Made by a program: the position numbers and the translations under genes
The notes under the pieces: generated by a model
What the model was told of the DNA's origin: nothing
Seen by the model: the letters and a program-made list of their open reading frames with translations, nothing else
The model's database searches: none
In this document: in pieces, positions 1 through 8,832 of the stretch
How positions within the stretch are numbered: the first letter of the stretch is position 1
Layout: each line of letters opens with the position of its first letter
NCBI GenBank assembly: GCA_041674385.1
Contig: JBAYVU010000013.1
Span: 11,002-75,001, forward strand
Source of the DNA: JACRAR01 sp041674385
GTDB taxonomy: Bacteria; Pseudomonadota; Gammaproteobacteria; Burkholderiales; Rhodocyclaceae
Length of the DNA: 64,000 nt
Direction of reading: 5' to 3'

Positions 1-25
1 CATGACGCCAGAGCAATAATTCCAT
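1..25 (-). CDS. sixA: Start of a probable phosphohistidine phosphatase SixA (partial, runs off the left edge)
   Basis: Only the first eight codons are inside the window. Read leftwards from an ATG at 25 they give MELLLWRH. An N-terminal hydrophobic strand ending in LWRH is the usual opening of SixA, where Arg-His begins the RHG catalytic motif of the histidine phosphatase superfamily. An AGGA ribosome binding site lies about eight bases upstream of this ATG on the minus strand. Eight residues cannot prove the family, so this is a reasoned guess; other RHG-type phosphatases start in a similar way. Confidence 0.5.
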
Positions 26-294
26 CGTCTTTTCCTGGGCTGCGCAAGGAGCCGTGCTAGCACTTCGATTATTCATGCCAAGTGCGCCGGCTTGGGCCGG
101 TCGAGTATTTCAACTGCCTGCCGGCAGAGCGCTGGCGGCATGGTATCAAACAAGCTTCCACGCAACCGGACAAAGTTGCCTGCGGATATATTTTGTTACG
201 ATATTCGTATTGGCTGGACAGCGAGTTGGTTGATTATAGGTGATATGCTGCGGATTGTCTGAGTATCGTTTATTCATTTGTATTCAATCGCCCG
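26..294. other. Intergenic region between the leftward sixA-like gene and the efflux operon
   Basis: No convincing gene is seen here. It must hold the divergent promoters of the leftward gene and of the TolC-type gene. An AT-rich patch around 186-215 (TATATT, then TTACGATATTC) is the most promoter-like stretch, but no paired -35/-10 is clear. Confidence 0.4.
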
Positions 295-1719
295 ATGCTG
301 ACTGGTTTGATAAGCAGAAGCGCCACAATCCTTCGGCCAACTGCATACGGTGTGGGTATTGCGCTGGCATGCCACGCCGGAATGGCGCCTGCAGCCGATC
401 CGTTCGATACCGATGGGCTATATGCTGCAGGGCCGGGAGACAGCCGCGACCGCAAATTGCGGACGCCCTGCCAGAAAATCCCGGACGGCAAGGCGCTGGC
501 CTTGTCGGATGTCGTCGAACTGTCCCTTTGCAACAATCCGCAAACCCGGCAGGCCTGGGCTAATGCCCGTGCCCAGGCGGCCCAGCTCGGCATGGCGCAG
601 AGCGCCTATCTGCCCACCCTTTCCGTCGCCGTGTCGCGCAGCCGCAACGAAGGCAGCAGTTCCGCGCCGCAGCTCAACTATAACCAGACAGCGGGCACGC
701 TTTCGGCCAATTATCTGCTTTACGATTTCGGTGGCCGTGAAGCGACGCTGGAGAACGCCCGCCAGCTAATGACGGCGCTTGCCGCGACCCAGGACACGAC
801 ATTGCAAAGCGTGTTTTTGTCCGCCGTCCAGGCCTATTATCAGCGTTACGCCGCCGAGGCCGCGGCGACTGCCGCTCGCGAATCCGTGCGCGCCAGCCAG
901 GAAAGCCTGCAAGCTGCCGAAGTGCGCTACCGGAGCGGCGTGAGCACGCCGGCGGATCGTCTGCAGGCGCAGACGGCCGCTTCGCAAGCGAAGCTGACGC
1001 TGATCCAGGCTGAGGGAAATGCCAAGACCGCCGTCGGTGTTCTTGCCAATGTCATGGGTGTCGATGCCAATGCCGCGTTTGTCGTCACGGCGCCGGCGGA
1101 TGCCGCGCCGCTGGAAGTTTTTCAACGCAATATCGACGATCTGATTGCCGATGCCAAGCGCGCTCGTCCAGATCTCGTTGCTGCCGAGGCCCAGGTCCAG
1201 GCGGCGCGGGCCAATATCGCCGCAGTCAATGCGACCGGCATGCCCAGCATAGCCTTGTTTGCCAATCGCAACTACAGCGACAACGGCATGACCGATGCCT
1301 TGCGCAGTAATGCCATCGGCATCTCGGTGAGCATCCCGCTGTTCACCGGTTTCAATACCGCCTATAAGCAGCGGGTTGCGGAGGCGCAGCTGGAAGCCAA
1401 GGCGGCGCAGCTTGAGCAGCTCTCGAAACAGGTGTCGCTGGATGTCTGGCGTGCCTATTACGCTCTGCTCAGCGGGACCGAAGCGGTGCGGGCCAGTCTT
1501 GACCTCGTTGCCAGCGCCGAAGCATCCGAGAAGATGGCGGCCGGACGCTACAAGGCCGGCTACGGCACCATACTCGATCTGCTCAACGCCCAGAGCGCCC
1601 TGGCCAATGCCCGTCAGCAGTATATCCAGGCGCTGTTTAACTGGCGCATGGCCAAGACTGCGCTGGCTCAGGCCATGGGACAGCTCGATTTCAGCCAGCT
1701 CCAGTCTGCTGACAAGTAA
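295..1719 (+). CDS. TolC-family outer-membrane efflux protein
   Basis: A 474-residue outer-membrane channel protein of the OEP/TolC family. The first 30-35 residues (ending near GMAPAADPF) form a signal peptide. Two OEP repeats follow, roughly residues 70-250 and 275-460, rich in Ala/Gln/Arg helices. The motif GRYKAGYGTILDLLNAQSALANAR near the C-terminus is typical of the family. It should trimerise as the outer-membrane duct for the transporter encoded directly downstream. The gap to the adaptor gene is only 17 bases, so one operon is expected. The start is the first ATG that gives a clean signal peptide; no strong ribosome binding site is visible. The substrate is unknown. Confidence 0.9.
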   Translation: MLTGLISRSATILRPTAYGVGIALACHAGMAPAADPFDTDGLYAAGPGDSRDRKLRTPCQKIPDGKALALSDVVELSLCNNPQTRQAWANARAQAAQLGMAQSAYLPTLSVAVSRSRNEGSSSAPQLNYNQTAGTLSANYLLYDFGGREATLENARQLMTALAATQDTTLQSVFLSAVQAYYQRYAAEAAATAARESVRASQESLQAAEVRYRSGVSTPADRLQAQTAASQAKLTLIQAEGNAKTAVGVLANVMGVDANAAFVVTAPADAAPLEVFQRNIDDLIADAKRARPDLVAAEAQVQAARANIAAVNATGMPSIALFANRNYSDNGMTDALRSNAIGISVSIPLFTGFNTAYKQRVAEAQLEAKAAQLEQLSKQVSLDVWRAYYALLSGTEAVRASLDLVASAEASEKMAAGRYKAGYGTILDLLNAQSALANARQQYIQALFNWRMAKTALAQAMGQLDFSQLQSADK

Positions 1720-1736
1720 GAAGGATACGTACCGCC

Positions 1737-2915
1737 ATGAATCTGCGCAAACTGCTGTTCAACAGATACGCCCTGATCGTCGTGTTGCTGCTCATCATCG
1801 GCGGCGCTTATTTTTTCTGGAACAGCTCGCGGGCCCAGGTCGGCGAGGCGCGCTACCGCACCCAGGTCGTCGAGCGCGGCGAACTTACCCAATTGGCATC
1901 GGCTAATGGCACCCTCAACCCGGTGGTGCTGGTCAACGTTGGCACCCAGGTTTCCGGCACGGTGAAGAAGTGGTATGCGGACTTCAACGACCATGTCCAG
2001 GAAGGCCAGAAGCTGCTTGAACTCGATCCGGCGCTCTATGCCGCCCAAGTCAAACAGACCCGGGCGAGTCTGGAGAGCGCGCGTTCCCAGCTGAAACTTG
2101 CCGAAGCCAACGCAGCGCGCTCGAGGGAATTGTTCCGTCAGGAATACATTTCCCGCCAGGAGTTCGATACCAGCGTGCAGGCGCTGGAAGCCGCACGGGC
2201 CCAGGTGGCGTTGGTCTCCGCGCAGTTGCAGAAGGACGACACCAACCTGGGCTATTCGGTGATTCGTTCGCCGGTTTCCGGGGTGGTGGTGTCGCGCGAA
2301 GTGGATATCGGCCAGACGGTGGCGGCCAGCTTCCAGACGCCTACGCTGTTCAAGATCGCTCAGGACTTGAGCAAGATGCAGATCGACTCGAGTTTCGCCG
2401 AGGCGGATGTCGGCAATATCAAGGTCGGCCAGCCGGCCAGTTTTCGTGTGGACGCTTTTCCCAATCGCAGTTTCCGCGGATCGGTGCGCCAGGTGAGGCT
2501 CAATCCGACCACGCAGCAAAATGTCGTCACCTATGACGTGGTGATTGCCGTCGATAACCCGGACCAAATTCTGATGCCGGGCATGACCGCTTATGTAAAT
2601 ATCATTGTTGCCCAGCGCAAGAACATATTGCTGGTGCCCAATGCGGCGTTACGCTTCCGTCCGTCCGCTGGCGAGAAATCGCAGGACGGCCGCAAGGAGG
2701 GGCGCGGCAAGGACAAGGGCGATGCGGCGCCGACCGGGACGGTATACCTGGCCGAAAACGGACAGCTCAAAGCGGTGCGCGTCACTATCGGCATCACTGA
2801 TAACCGCTTGACCGAAGTGATCGGCGGCGAGCTTGCCGAAGGGGCCGCCGTGGTTGTCGAGGATAGGCAGCCGCCGACCAAGAGCAGCGGACCTCCCGGC
2901 ATGAGGTTGTTCTGA
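1737..2915 (+). CDS. macA: MacA-type periplasmic adaptor (HlyD/RND membrane fusion protein)
   Basis: A 392-residue adaptor with one N-terminal membrane helix (about residues 10-28), a split lipoyl/barrel-sandwich domain (around 45-90 and 165-210) flanking an alpha-hairpin (95-155), and a beta-barrel and membrane-proximal domain up to the C-terminus. The segment VLVNVGTQVSGTV is the characteristic first lipoyl half. A Lys/Arg/Gly/Asp-rich insertion around residues 310-335 is charged and low in complexity. It should link the inner-membrane ABC transporter encoded next to the TolC-like channel. The stop codon touches the ATPase start. MacA is the best family match, but the symbol says nothing about substrate. 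Confidence 0.88.
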   Translation: MNLRKLLFNRYALIVVLLLIIGGAYFFWNSSRAQVGEARYRTQVVERGELTQLASANGTLNPVVLVNVGTQVSGTVKKWYADFNDHVQEGQKLLELDPALYAAQVKQTRASLESARSQLKLAEANAARSRELFRQEYISRQEFDTSVQALEAARAQVALVSAQLQKDDTNLGYSVIRSPVSGVVVSREVDIGQTVAASFQTPTLFKIAQDLSKMQIDSSFAEADVGNIKVGQPASFRVDAFPNRSFRGSVRQVRLNPTTQQNVVTYDVVIAVDNPDQILMPGMTAYVNIIVAQRKNILLVPNAALRFRPSAGEKSQDGRKEGRGKDKGDAAPTGTVYLAENGQLKAVRVTIGITDNRLTEVIGGELAEGAAVVVEDRQPPTKSSGPPGMRLF

Positions 2916-3649
2916 TGGCCAGTCCTGCCGACGCGGTCATCCGGATCGAGCAGTTGTACAAGGAATACCAGACCGACGCCGGGCCGGTGCCGGTGCTCAA
3001 GGATGTTTCGGCGGCGGTGATGCCCGGCGAGTTTCTCGCCATCATGGGACCGTCCGGCTCGGGCAAGTCCACCTTCATGAACATCCTTGGCTGCCTCGAC
3101 GTCGCCACCAGCGGCAGTTATTCTCTGAATGGCCGCGACGTGGGCAGTCTCGGCCGGGATGAACTGGCGAATTTGCGCAACCAGGTGATCGGCTTCGTGT
3201 TCCAGGGCTTCAACCTGCTGCCGCGGGCCAGCATCGAGGACAACGTCGCCTTGCCGCTGATCTATCGGGGCACCCCGCGCGCGGAGCGTCTGGCACTGGC
3301 CAATGAGATGCTGGCCAAGGTCGGTCTGGCCAGCCACCGGCTTTCGCGACCCAATCAGATCTCCGGTGGCCAGCAGCAGCGTGTGGCGATCGCGCGTGCG
3401 CTGGTGAACCGGCCCAGGCTGATTCTGGCCGACGAACCGACCGGCAACCTCGACACCGCCACCAGCAGGGAGATCATGTCGCTGTTCGCCGAACTCAACG
3501 AGCGCGACGGCATCACCATCGTGCTGGTGACCCACGAGTCCGATATCGCCGCCTATGCGCATCGCTTGGTGCGCCTGGCCGATGGACGCATCGTCTATGA
3601 CGGCGCAGTGGCTCACGCCGAGCCTCAACACTTGGCGGGTACCGCATGA
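2915..3649 (+). CDS. MacB/LolD-type ABC transporter ATP-binding protein
   Basis: A 244-residue ABC ATPase of the MacB/LolD/FtsE group. Walker A is GPSGSGKS at residues 45-52, the signature ISGGQQQR at about 149-156, and Walker B plus catalytic Glu is LILADE at about 169-174, followed by PTGNLD. The H-loop is in LVTHESD. In E. coli MacB the ATPase and permease are fused; here they are two genes, as in many related systems. It powers the efflux complex with the permease encoded at 3701. Its ATG overlaps the end of the adaptor gene by one base, consistent with translational coupling. Confidence 0.93.
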   Translation: MASPADAVIRIEQLYKEYQTDAGPVPVLKDVSAAVMPGEFLAIMGPSGSGKSTFMNILGCLDVATSGSYSLNGRDVGSLGRDELANLRNQVIGFVFQGFNLLPRASIEDNVALPLIYRGTPRAERLALANEMLAKVGLASHRLSRPNQISGGQQQRVAIARALVNRPRLILADEPTGNLDTATSREIMSLFAELNERDGITIVLVTHESDIAAYAHRLVRLADGRIVYDGAVAHAEPQHLAGTA

Positions 3650-3700
3650 ACAACCGGATTTTTTCGCTGTCCAGCGGGGAAGGCCGGGAGGGGGCGCGGA

Positions 3701-4921
3701 ATGATTAGTGCGATGCTCGGCGAGGCCTGGGGGGCGATGGGTGCCAACCGGCTGCGTACTTTCCTTACCATGCTCGGCATGGTCATCGGCGTCGGCGCCG
3801 TGATCCTGATGTTGGCGATCGGCCAGGGCGCACAACAGCGGGTGCAGGCTTCGATCGCCTCGATGGGCAGCAATCTGTTCATCGTGCTGTCCGGCTCGGT
3901 CACTTCCGGCGGGGTGCGCATGGGCGGCGGTGCCACGCCGACCCTGACGCTGCAGGATGCCCAAGCCATTCAGGAACTGCCCTCGGTCGCCGCCGTCGCA
4001 CCCTCGTCGCCGGGGACCGCCCAACTGGTGTATGGTCCCAACAACTGGAGTACCCAGGTGATCGGCACTACCCCGAGCTTCCTGCAGGTACGCGATTGGA
4101 AACTCTCTGCGGGCTTTTCTTTCACCGACTCCGATATCCGTTCGGCCACACGCGTAGCGCTGCTTGGCCAGACTGTCGCGCAGAATTTGTTCGGAGCGGA
4201 AGATCCTGTCGGCAAGACCGTCCGCATACGCAACAGTCCCTATGTCGTCCTGGGTGTTCTGGCGGCCAAGGGACAAAGCCTCGACGGCCGCGATCAGGAT
4301 GACACGGTCATCGTCCCGGTGACGACCGCCCAGCGCAAGCTGTTTGGCTCGCAGTTTGTCGGTACGGTGCGTTTCATCATGGTGCAGGCGGAATCCGCCG
4401 AGGCCATGGCAGCGGCGGAAAAGTCCATGAACGAACTGTTGCGGCAGCGTCACCGCATCCGCGAGGGGGCCGACAACGACTTCTCGGTGCGCAACCTGAC
4501 GGCGCTGGCGGATACCGCTGCCGAGACGGCCCAGGTGATGTCGCTGATGCTTGGCGCGATCGCCTCGGTGTCGCTGCTGGTCGGCGGCATCGGCATCATG
4601 AACATCATGCTGGTTTCGGTGACCGAGCGCACGCGCGAGATCGGCATCCGCATGGCCATCGGCGCCTGCGGCAAGGATATCCTGTTGCAGTTCCTGCTCG
4701 AGGCCATCATCATCTCGGTGATCGGCTGCCTGATCGGCGTGGCGCTGGGGGTCGGCGGCGCGCTGATCGTAAACAAGGCCAGCGGAATGACGGTGGTCGT
4801 CACCATGACTTCCATCGTCATGGCCTTTGTCGTTGCCGCCACGGTGGGGATTTTCTTTGGCTGGTATCCGGCGCGCAAGGCGGCCGGCATGAAGCCGATC
4901 GATGCGCTGCGCTACCAATAA
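3701..4921 (+). CDS. MacB-type ABC transporter permease
   Basis: A 406-residue permease with the MacB topology: one membrane helix near residues 20-45 (LTMLGMVIGVGAVILML), a large periplasmic MacB core domain (about 50-270), and three C-terminal helices in the FtsX domain (about 280-400). The motif GGIGIMNIMLVSVTERTREIGIRMAIGA is diagnostic of this mechanotransmission family. It pairs with the separate ATPase upstream (51-base gap), the MacA-like adaptor and the TolC-like channel to form a tripartite pump. MacAB pumps move macrolides, peptides or lipid-like molecules; this sequence does not show which. Confidence 0.92.
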   Translation: MISAMLGEAWGAMGANRLRTFLTMLGMVIGVGAVILMLAIGQGAQQRVQASIASMGSNLFIVLSGSVTSGGVRMGGGATPTLTLQDAQAIQELPSVAAVAPSSPGTAQLVYGPNNWSTQVIGTTPSFLQVRDWKLSAGFSFTDSDIRSATRVALLGQTVAQNLFGAEDPVGKTVRIRNSPYVVLGVLAAKGQSLDGRDQDDTVIVPVTTAQRKLFGSQFVGTVRFIMVQAESAEAMAAAEKSMNELLRQRHRIREGADNDFSVRNLTALADTAAETAQVMSLMLGAIASVSLLVGGIGIMNIMLVSVTERTREIGIRMAIGACGKDILLQFLLEAIIISVIGCLIGVALGVGGALIVNKASGMTVVVTMTSIVMAFVVAATVGIFFGWYPARKAAGMKPIDALRYQ

Positions 4922-4925
4922 CGCG

Positions 4926-5408
4926 TCAGCCGGTCGCCGTCCAGTGTCCCGATTTCCCCCCGGATTTTTCGAGCAGGCGGATCTCCTCGATACGCATGCC
5001 CCGGTCGGTGGCTTTGCACATGTCATAAACAGTGAGCAGGCCGACGCTGACCGCCGTCAGCGCTTCCATCTCGACGCCGGTGCGCCCGACCGTCTCGGCC
5101 GTCACTTCGCAGGCGATACGGCAGTGCGCCGCATCGACGCGGAATTCGACGCCGACGCGAGTCAGGGCGAGTGGGTGACACAGGGGGATCAACTCGGCGG
5201 CGCGCTTGGAAGCCTGGATCGCGGCGATCCGGGCAATGCCCAGCACGTCGCCTTTCTTGGCGCTGCCGGCCTGGATCAGCGCCAGTGTTGCCGCTTGCAT
5301 CGATATGCTGCCGCCGGCCCGGGCGATCCGCCGGGTTTCGGTCTTTTCCCCGACGTCCACCATATGCGCCTGACCGGTGGGATCGAAATGAGTCAGTGGC
5401 GAAGCCAT
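4926..5408 (-). CDS. moaC: Cyclic pyranopterin monophosphate synthase MoaC
   Basis: A 160-residue protein matching MoaC over its full length, with the conserved blocks HMVDVGEK, GIARIAAIQASKRAAELIPLCHPL and the C-terminal GMRIEEIRLLEKSGGKSG. MoaC is cytosolic and acts with MoaA in the first stage of molybdenum cofactor synthesis, converting 3',8-cyclo-GTP to cyclic pyranopterin monophosphate. The start at 5408 is chosen because homology begins there and a GGAG site lies upstream; the open frame extends 73 codons further but has no MoaC similarity. It is convergent with the permease (four bases between stop codons) and divergent from the protease gene. Confidence 0.95.
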   Translation of the reverse strand: MASPLTHFDPTGQAHMVDVGEKTETRRIARAGGSISMQAATLALIQAGSAKKGDVLGIARIAAIQASKRAAELIPLCHPLALTRVGVEFRVDAAHCRIACEVTAETVGRTGVEMEALTAVSVGLLTVYDMCKATDRGMRIEEIRLLEKSGGKSGHWTATG

Positions 5409-5493
5409 GAAGTAGTATCTCCGATGAATATTGTTTGAAGCGCACTGAGGACGGGCGATGGAACGATAGCCCAAAACGGCTATCATAGGCAAC

Positions 5494-6951
5494 ATGCGAA
5501 TTGGAATCCTCCTTTTTTCCCTTTGTTGGGCATCTGCAATATTGGCCGAAGGTTTGCCTGACCTGGGGGAGGTTTCCCAGGCCGATTTTTCGCCTTTGGT
5601 GGAAAAACGCATCGGTGAAAACATCATGCGCGAGATTCGCCTGCATGAGCCCAGCTATGTTTTCGATCCGGAAATCAGCGCTTATCTCAACCGGCTGGGG
5701 GCGCGTCTGGTGGAACAAAGCACCGATGCGCACCAGAATTTCGAATTCTTCGTGTTGCGCGACTCCACCCTCAATGCTTTCGCCATGCCCGGTGGCTATA
5801 TCGGCGTGCATACCGGTTTGATCATGGCGGCCCAATCGGAATCGGAACTGGCTTCGGTGTTGGCGCACGAAATTTCCCATGTCACGCAGCACCATCTTGC
5901 CAGACAACTGGGGGCGCAGAATCAAGCGCAGCTGCCCATGCTGCTGTCCCTGGCCGTGGCCATCCTGGCTGCGCGCAGCCATACCGGTGGCGATGTCGCC
6001 CAAGGTGCCCTGATGGCCGGCCAGGCCGCCGGCATCCAGAATCAACTCAATTATTCGCGCGACTTCGAGCGCGAAGCCGACCGCCTCGGCATCCAGCTAC
6101 TGGAGCGGGCCGGTTTCGACATCCGCGGCATGGCCAGCTTCTTTGAACGTCTGCAGAAATATGGGCGGCTCTATGAAAACAATGCGCCGGGCTATCTGCG
6201 GACCCACCCGCTGACCACCGAGCGTATCGCCGACATGGAGAATCGGATCCAGCCGCTGCCTTACCGGCAGGTGCCGGATTCACTGGATTTCCTGCTGGCG
6301 CGTGCCAAGCTCAAGGCCAGTGAAGGGACGCCGTCGGACGCTGTGACAGAATTCGAATCGAGATTGCGCGAACGCAAGTCCTCCAGCGAGATCGCCACTC
6401 GCTATGGTTTGGCGATTGCCCAGATGCGCGCCGGAAATTTCGTTTCGGCCGAGCATGAACTGGTCGAATTACGCCGCCTCAAGGCGAGTTCGCCGATGCT
6501 CGAATCGCTTGCCGCCGATCTGCGAAATAAACAGAAAGACTTTGCCGGTGCGCTGAAAATCCTGCGTCCGGCGCTGTTCCGTTACCCGCAGGAGCGCGGG
6601 CTGACCTATGCCTTGATCGACACGCTGCTTGCCGCCGGCCAGCCGCAGGAAGCCTTGCGGGTATGCCTGGACGATTTGCAGATGTATCCCGGCGATGCTT
6701 ATGCGCATGGGCTGCAAGCCAAGACTTACGCCGCCTTGGGCATGCATCTCCAACAGCACCGCGCCCAGGCCGAGGTCTACGTTTTGCAGGGGCAGCTGCT
6801 GGAAGCGATCAACCAGCTGCAATTCGCGCAGAAGGCCAGCGATGGCGATTTCTACGAGCATTCCCAGGTCGACGCCCGGCTCCGCGAACTCAAGGTGCTT
6901 CAAGCCGCGGAAGCCTTGCAAAAGAAGCAGGATAAGCAGGACAAGCGCTAA
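5494..6951 (+). CDS. bepA: BepA-type M48 metalloprotease/chaperone with TPR domain
   Basis: A 485-residue periplasmic protein: signal peptide (residues 1-19), M48 zinc protease domain with HEISH at about 125-129, a third ligand Glu in the later FEREAD segment (around 192), and a C-terminal half of TPR-like helices (about 270-460). BepA degrades or helps assemble outer-membrane proteins stalled at the BAM complex and matures LptD. The ending is Lys/Gln/Asp-rich. The gene stands alone between moaC (divergent) and sat. The start at 5494 gives a clean signal peptide. Confidence 0.9.
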   Translation: MRIGILLFSLCWASAILAEGLPDLGEVSQADFSPLVEKRIGENIMREIRLHEPSYVFDPEISAYLNRLGARLVEQSTDAHQNFEFFVLRDSTLNAFAMPGGYIGVHTGLIMAAQSESELASVLAHEISHVTQHHLARQLGAQNQAQLPMLLSLAVAILAARSHTGGDVAQGALMAGQAAGIQNQLNYSRDFEREADRLGIQLLERAGFDIRGMASFFERLQKYGRLYENNAPGYLRTHPLTTERIADMENRIQPLPYRQVPDSLDFLLARAKLKASEGTPSDAVTEFESRLRERKSSSEIATRYGLAIAQMRAGNFVSAEHELVELRRLKASSPMLESLAADLRNKQKDFAGALKILRPALFRYPQERGLTYALIDTLLAAGQPQEALRVCLDDLQMYPGDAYAHGLQAKTYAALGMHLQQHRAQAEVYVLQGQLLEAINQLQFAQKASDGDFYEHSQVDARLRELKVLQAAEALQKKQDKQDKR

Positions 6952-7060
6952 TCCTCATCTTCACCGCCTGATTCGCCCCGTTTATTTTCCAATAAACAAA
7001 TAGGATTAGTTACCCCGTTTCAAAATGCTAATCTCCTCGGCCTGAATATAGGCATGGGCG

Positions 7061-7065
7061 AGGGG
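7061..7065 (+). promoter_or_regulatory. Ribosome binding site of sat
   Basis: AGGGG seven bases before the ATG at 7073 supports that start over a nearby out-of-frame ATG. The 121-base gap before sat (6952-7072) should hold the promoter of the sat-aprBA group; no clear -35/-10 pair was recognised. Confidence 0.6.
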
Positions 7066-7072
7066 AAATGCG

Positions 7073-8287
7073 ATGGCGCTGGTCAATCCGCACGGTGGTG
7101 GCGATCTCAAGCCGCTGTTGCTCGCAGGCAATGATCTCAAGAACGAGTTGGCGCGCGCCCAGCAGTTGCCCAGGGTGACTGTCAGTTCCCGCGAGAAAGG
7201 GGACATCGTCATGCTCGGCATCGGCGGCTTCACTCCGCTCGATGGCTTCATGACCCATGCCGATTGGCTGGGCGTGTGCGACGGCATGAAAATGGCCAAC
7301 GGGCTGTTCTGGCCGATCCCGATCACGCTATCCACCGACCAGAGCACCGCGAAATTCATCCAGGTCGGCAGCGACGTGGCGCTGATCGATCCGGATGATG
7401 CCGGCATCATCGCCACGATGAAAGTCACCGAGAAGTACGCGATCGACAAGGCGCACGAGTGCGCGACGGTGTTCAAGACCACCGATATCGATCATCCCGG
7501 CGTGAAGATGGTGATGGAGCAGGGCGAGATCAATCTCGCCGGCCCGGTCAAGGTCTTGTCGCAGGGCGGGTTTCCCGAGAAATATGGTGCGCTGTATATG
7601 TCGCCGCAGGAGACCCGCGCGCTGTTCGAATCGTTCGGCTGGAGCAAGGTGGCGGCTTTCCAGACGCGCAACCCGATGCATCGCTCGCACGAGTACCTGG
7701 CCAAAGTGGCGATCGAGGTCTGCGACGGGGTGATGATCCATTCGCTGCTCGGCAATCTGAAGCCCGGCGACATCCCTGCCGACGTGCGTACCGAAGCGAT
7801 TGCCGTGCTCACCGAAAAGTATTTCGTCAAGAAGACCGTGGTGCAATCCGGTTATCCGCTCGACATGCGTTATGCCGGCCCGCGCGAAGCGCTGCTGCAT
7901 GCGCTGTTCCGCCAGAATTACGGCTGCTCGCACCTGATCGTCGGCCGCGACCACGCCGGTGTCGGCAGCTACTACGGGCCGTTCGACGCGCATCACATCT
8001 TCGACCAGATTCCCCAAGGCTCGCTGGAAACCCAGGCGCTCAAGATCGACTGGACTTTCTGGTGCTACCAGTGCGGCGGCATGGCTTCGGCGCGCACCTG
8101 TCCGCATGGCGACGAACATCGCCTGCTGCTTTCGGGCACCAAGCTGCGCAAGATGCTTTCGGAAGGATCTGCCGTGCCACCCGAATTCAGCCGGCCGGAA
8201 GTGCTGGAAATATTGCGTGCCTACTATGCCGGCCTGGCCGAACATGAAAAAGTTGCCGTGAAGCTTTCCGGGCATTCGGCCCGCTAA
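7073..8287 (+). CDS. sat: Dissimilatory sulfate adenylyltransferase (ATP sulfurylase)
   Basis: A 404-residue homomeric ATP sulfurylase of the dissimilatory Sat type, not the CysDN assimilatory type. The ATP-binding signatures are visible: QTRNPMHRSH at residues 197-206 (with the HxxH pair) and GRDHAG at 291-296. In sulfur oxidisers the enzyme runs from APS plus pyrophosphate to sulfate plus ATP, a substrate-level phosphorylation. A Cys/His cluster near the C-terminus (CYQCGGMASARTCPHG) resembles the zinc site seen in some bacterial and archaeal Sat proteins. It is 46 bases upstream of aprB on the same strand, so the three genes probably form one transcription unit. Cytoplasmic. Confidence 0.96.
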   Translation: MALVNPHGGGDLKPLLLAGNDLKNELARAQQLPRVTVSSREKGDIVMLGIGGFTPLDGFMTHADWLGVCDGMKMANGLFWPIPITLSTDQSTAKFIQVGSDVALIDPDDAGIIATMKVTEKYAIDKAHECATVFKTTDIDHPGVKMVMEQGEINLAGPVKVLSQGGFPEKYGALYMSPQETRALFESFGWSKVAAFQTRNPMHRSHEYLAKVAIEVCDGVMIHSLLGNLKPGDIPADVRTEAIAVLTEKYFVKKTVVQSGYPLDMRYAGPREALLHALFRQNYGCSHLIVGRDHAGVGSYYGPFDAHHIFDQIPQGSLETQALKIDWTFWCYQCGGMASARTCPHGDEHRLLLSGTKLRKMLSEGSAVPPEFSRPEVLEILRAYYAGLAEHEKVAVKLSGHSAR

Positions 8288-8318
8288 CCATTTCCGAAGC
8301 GCTATGTTGTTTTCACTA

Positions 8319-8324
8319 GAGGAG
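8319..8324 (+). promoter_or_regulatory. Strong ribosome binding site of aprB
   Basis: GAGGAG nine bases before the aprB ATG at 8334. The same hexamer precedes aprA, suggesting high expression of both subunits. Confidence 0.7.
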
Positions 8325-8333
8325 TAACAAGCA

Positions 8334-8810
8334 ATGCCAACCTATGTACGCACAGAAAAATGCGACGGTTGCAAGGGCCAGGACAAGACCGCCTGCATGT
8401 ACATCTGCCCCCACGACCTGATGAAGCTGGACAAGGACGGTTCCGACACCGGCCATGCGATGAAGGCATACAACCAGGAGCCCGAGCAATGCTGGGAGTG
8501 CTATTCCTGCGTCAAGATCTGCCCGCAGAACGCCATCGAGGTGCGCCACTATGCCGATATCGTGCCGTTGGGCGGCTCGGTGCAGCCCTTGCGCGGCTCC
8601 GACGCGATCATGTGGACCATCAAGTTCAGGAACGGCACCATGAAGCGTTTCAAGTTCCCGATTCGCACCACCTCGGAAGGCTCCGTCGATGCGTTCGGCG
8701 GCAAACCCATGCCGAAAATGGCCGAACTCGCCACACCGGGGTTGTTTACCGGCACGGCGATGAAGGGCTACCGCAGCGGCAAGCGCGAAGAACTGATCCG
8801 CGCCAAGTAA
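8334..8810 (+). CDS. aprB: Adenylylsulfate reductase beta subunit AprB
   Basis: A 158-residue ferredoxin-like subunit carrying two [4Fe-4S] clusters: Cys 10, 13, 21 and 25 in the first segment and Cys 53, 56, 59 and 63 (CWECYSCVKICP) in the second. The longer spacing in the first motif (CDGCKGQDKTAC) is typical of AprB. The C-terminal tail (about residues 80-158) wraps around AprA in known structures. AprB passes electrons between the AprA flavin and the external partner, here most likely the Qmo/Hdr complex encoded at 17667-22730. aprA follows after 22 bases. Confidence 0.97.
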   Translation: MPTYVRTEKCDGCKGQDKTACMYICPHDLMKLDKDGSDTGHAMKAYNQEPEQCWECYSCVKICPQNAIEVRHYADIVPLGGSVQPLRGSDAIMWTIKFRNGTMKRFKFPIRTTSEGSVDAFGGKPMPKMAELATPGLFTGTAMKGYRSGKREELIRAK

Positions 8811-8832
8811 GATTAACTGAGGAGTGAATGAA

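Noticed and set aside
2591..5026. An 811-codon open frame on the minus strand
   Set aside because: It lies antisense to the macA-macB efflux genes, has an Arg/His/Gly-rich composition, and shows no domain. It is a shadow of GC-rich codon usage.
8824..8832. GTG start of aprA
   Set aside because: The GTG overlaps the GAGGAG ribosome binding site; the ATG at 8833 is correctly spaced.
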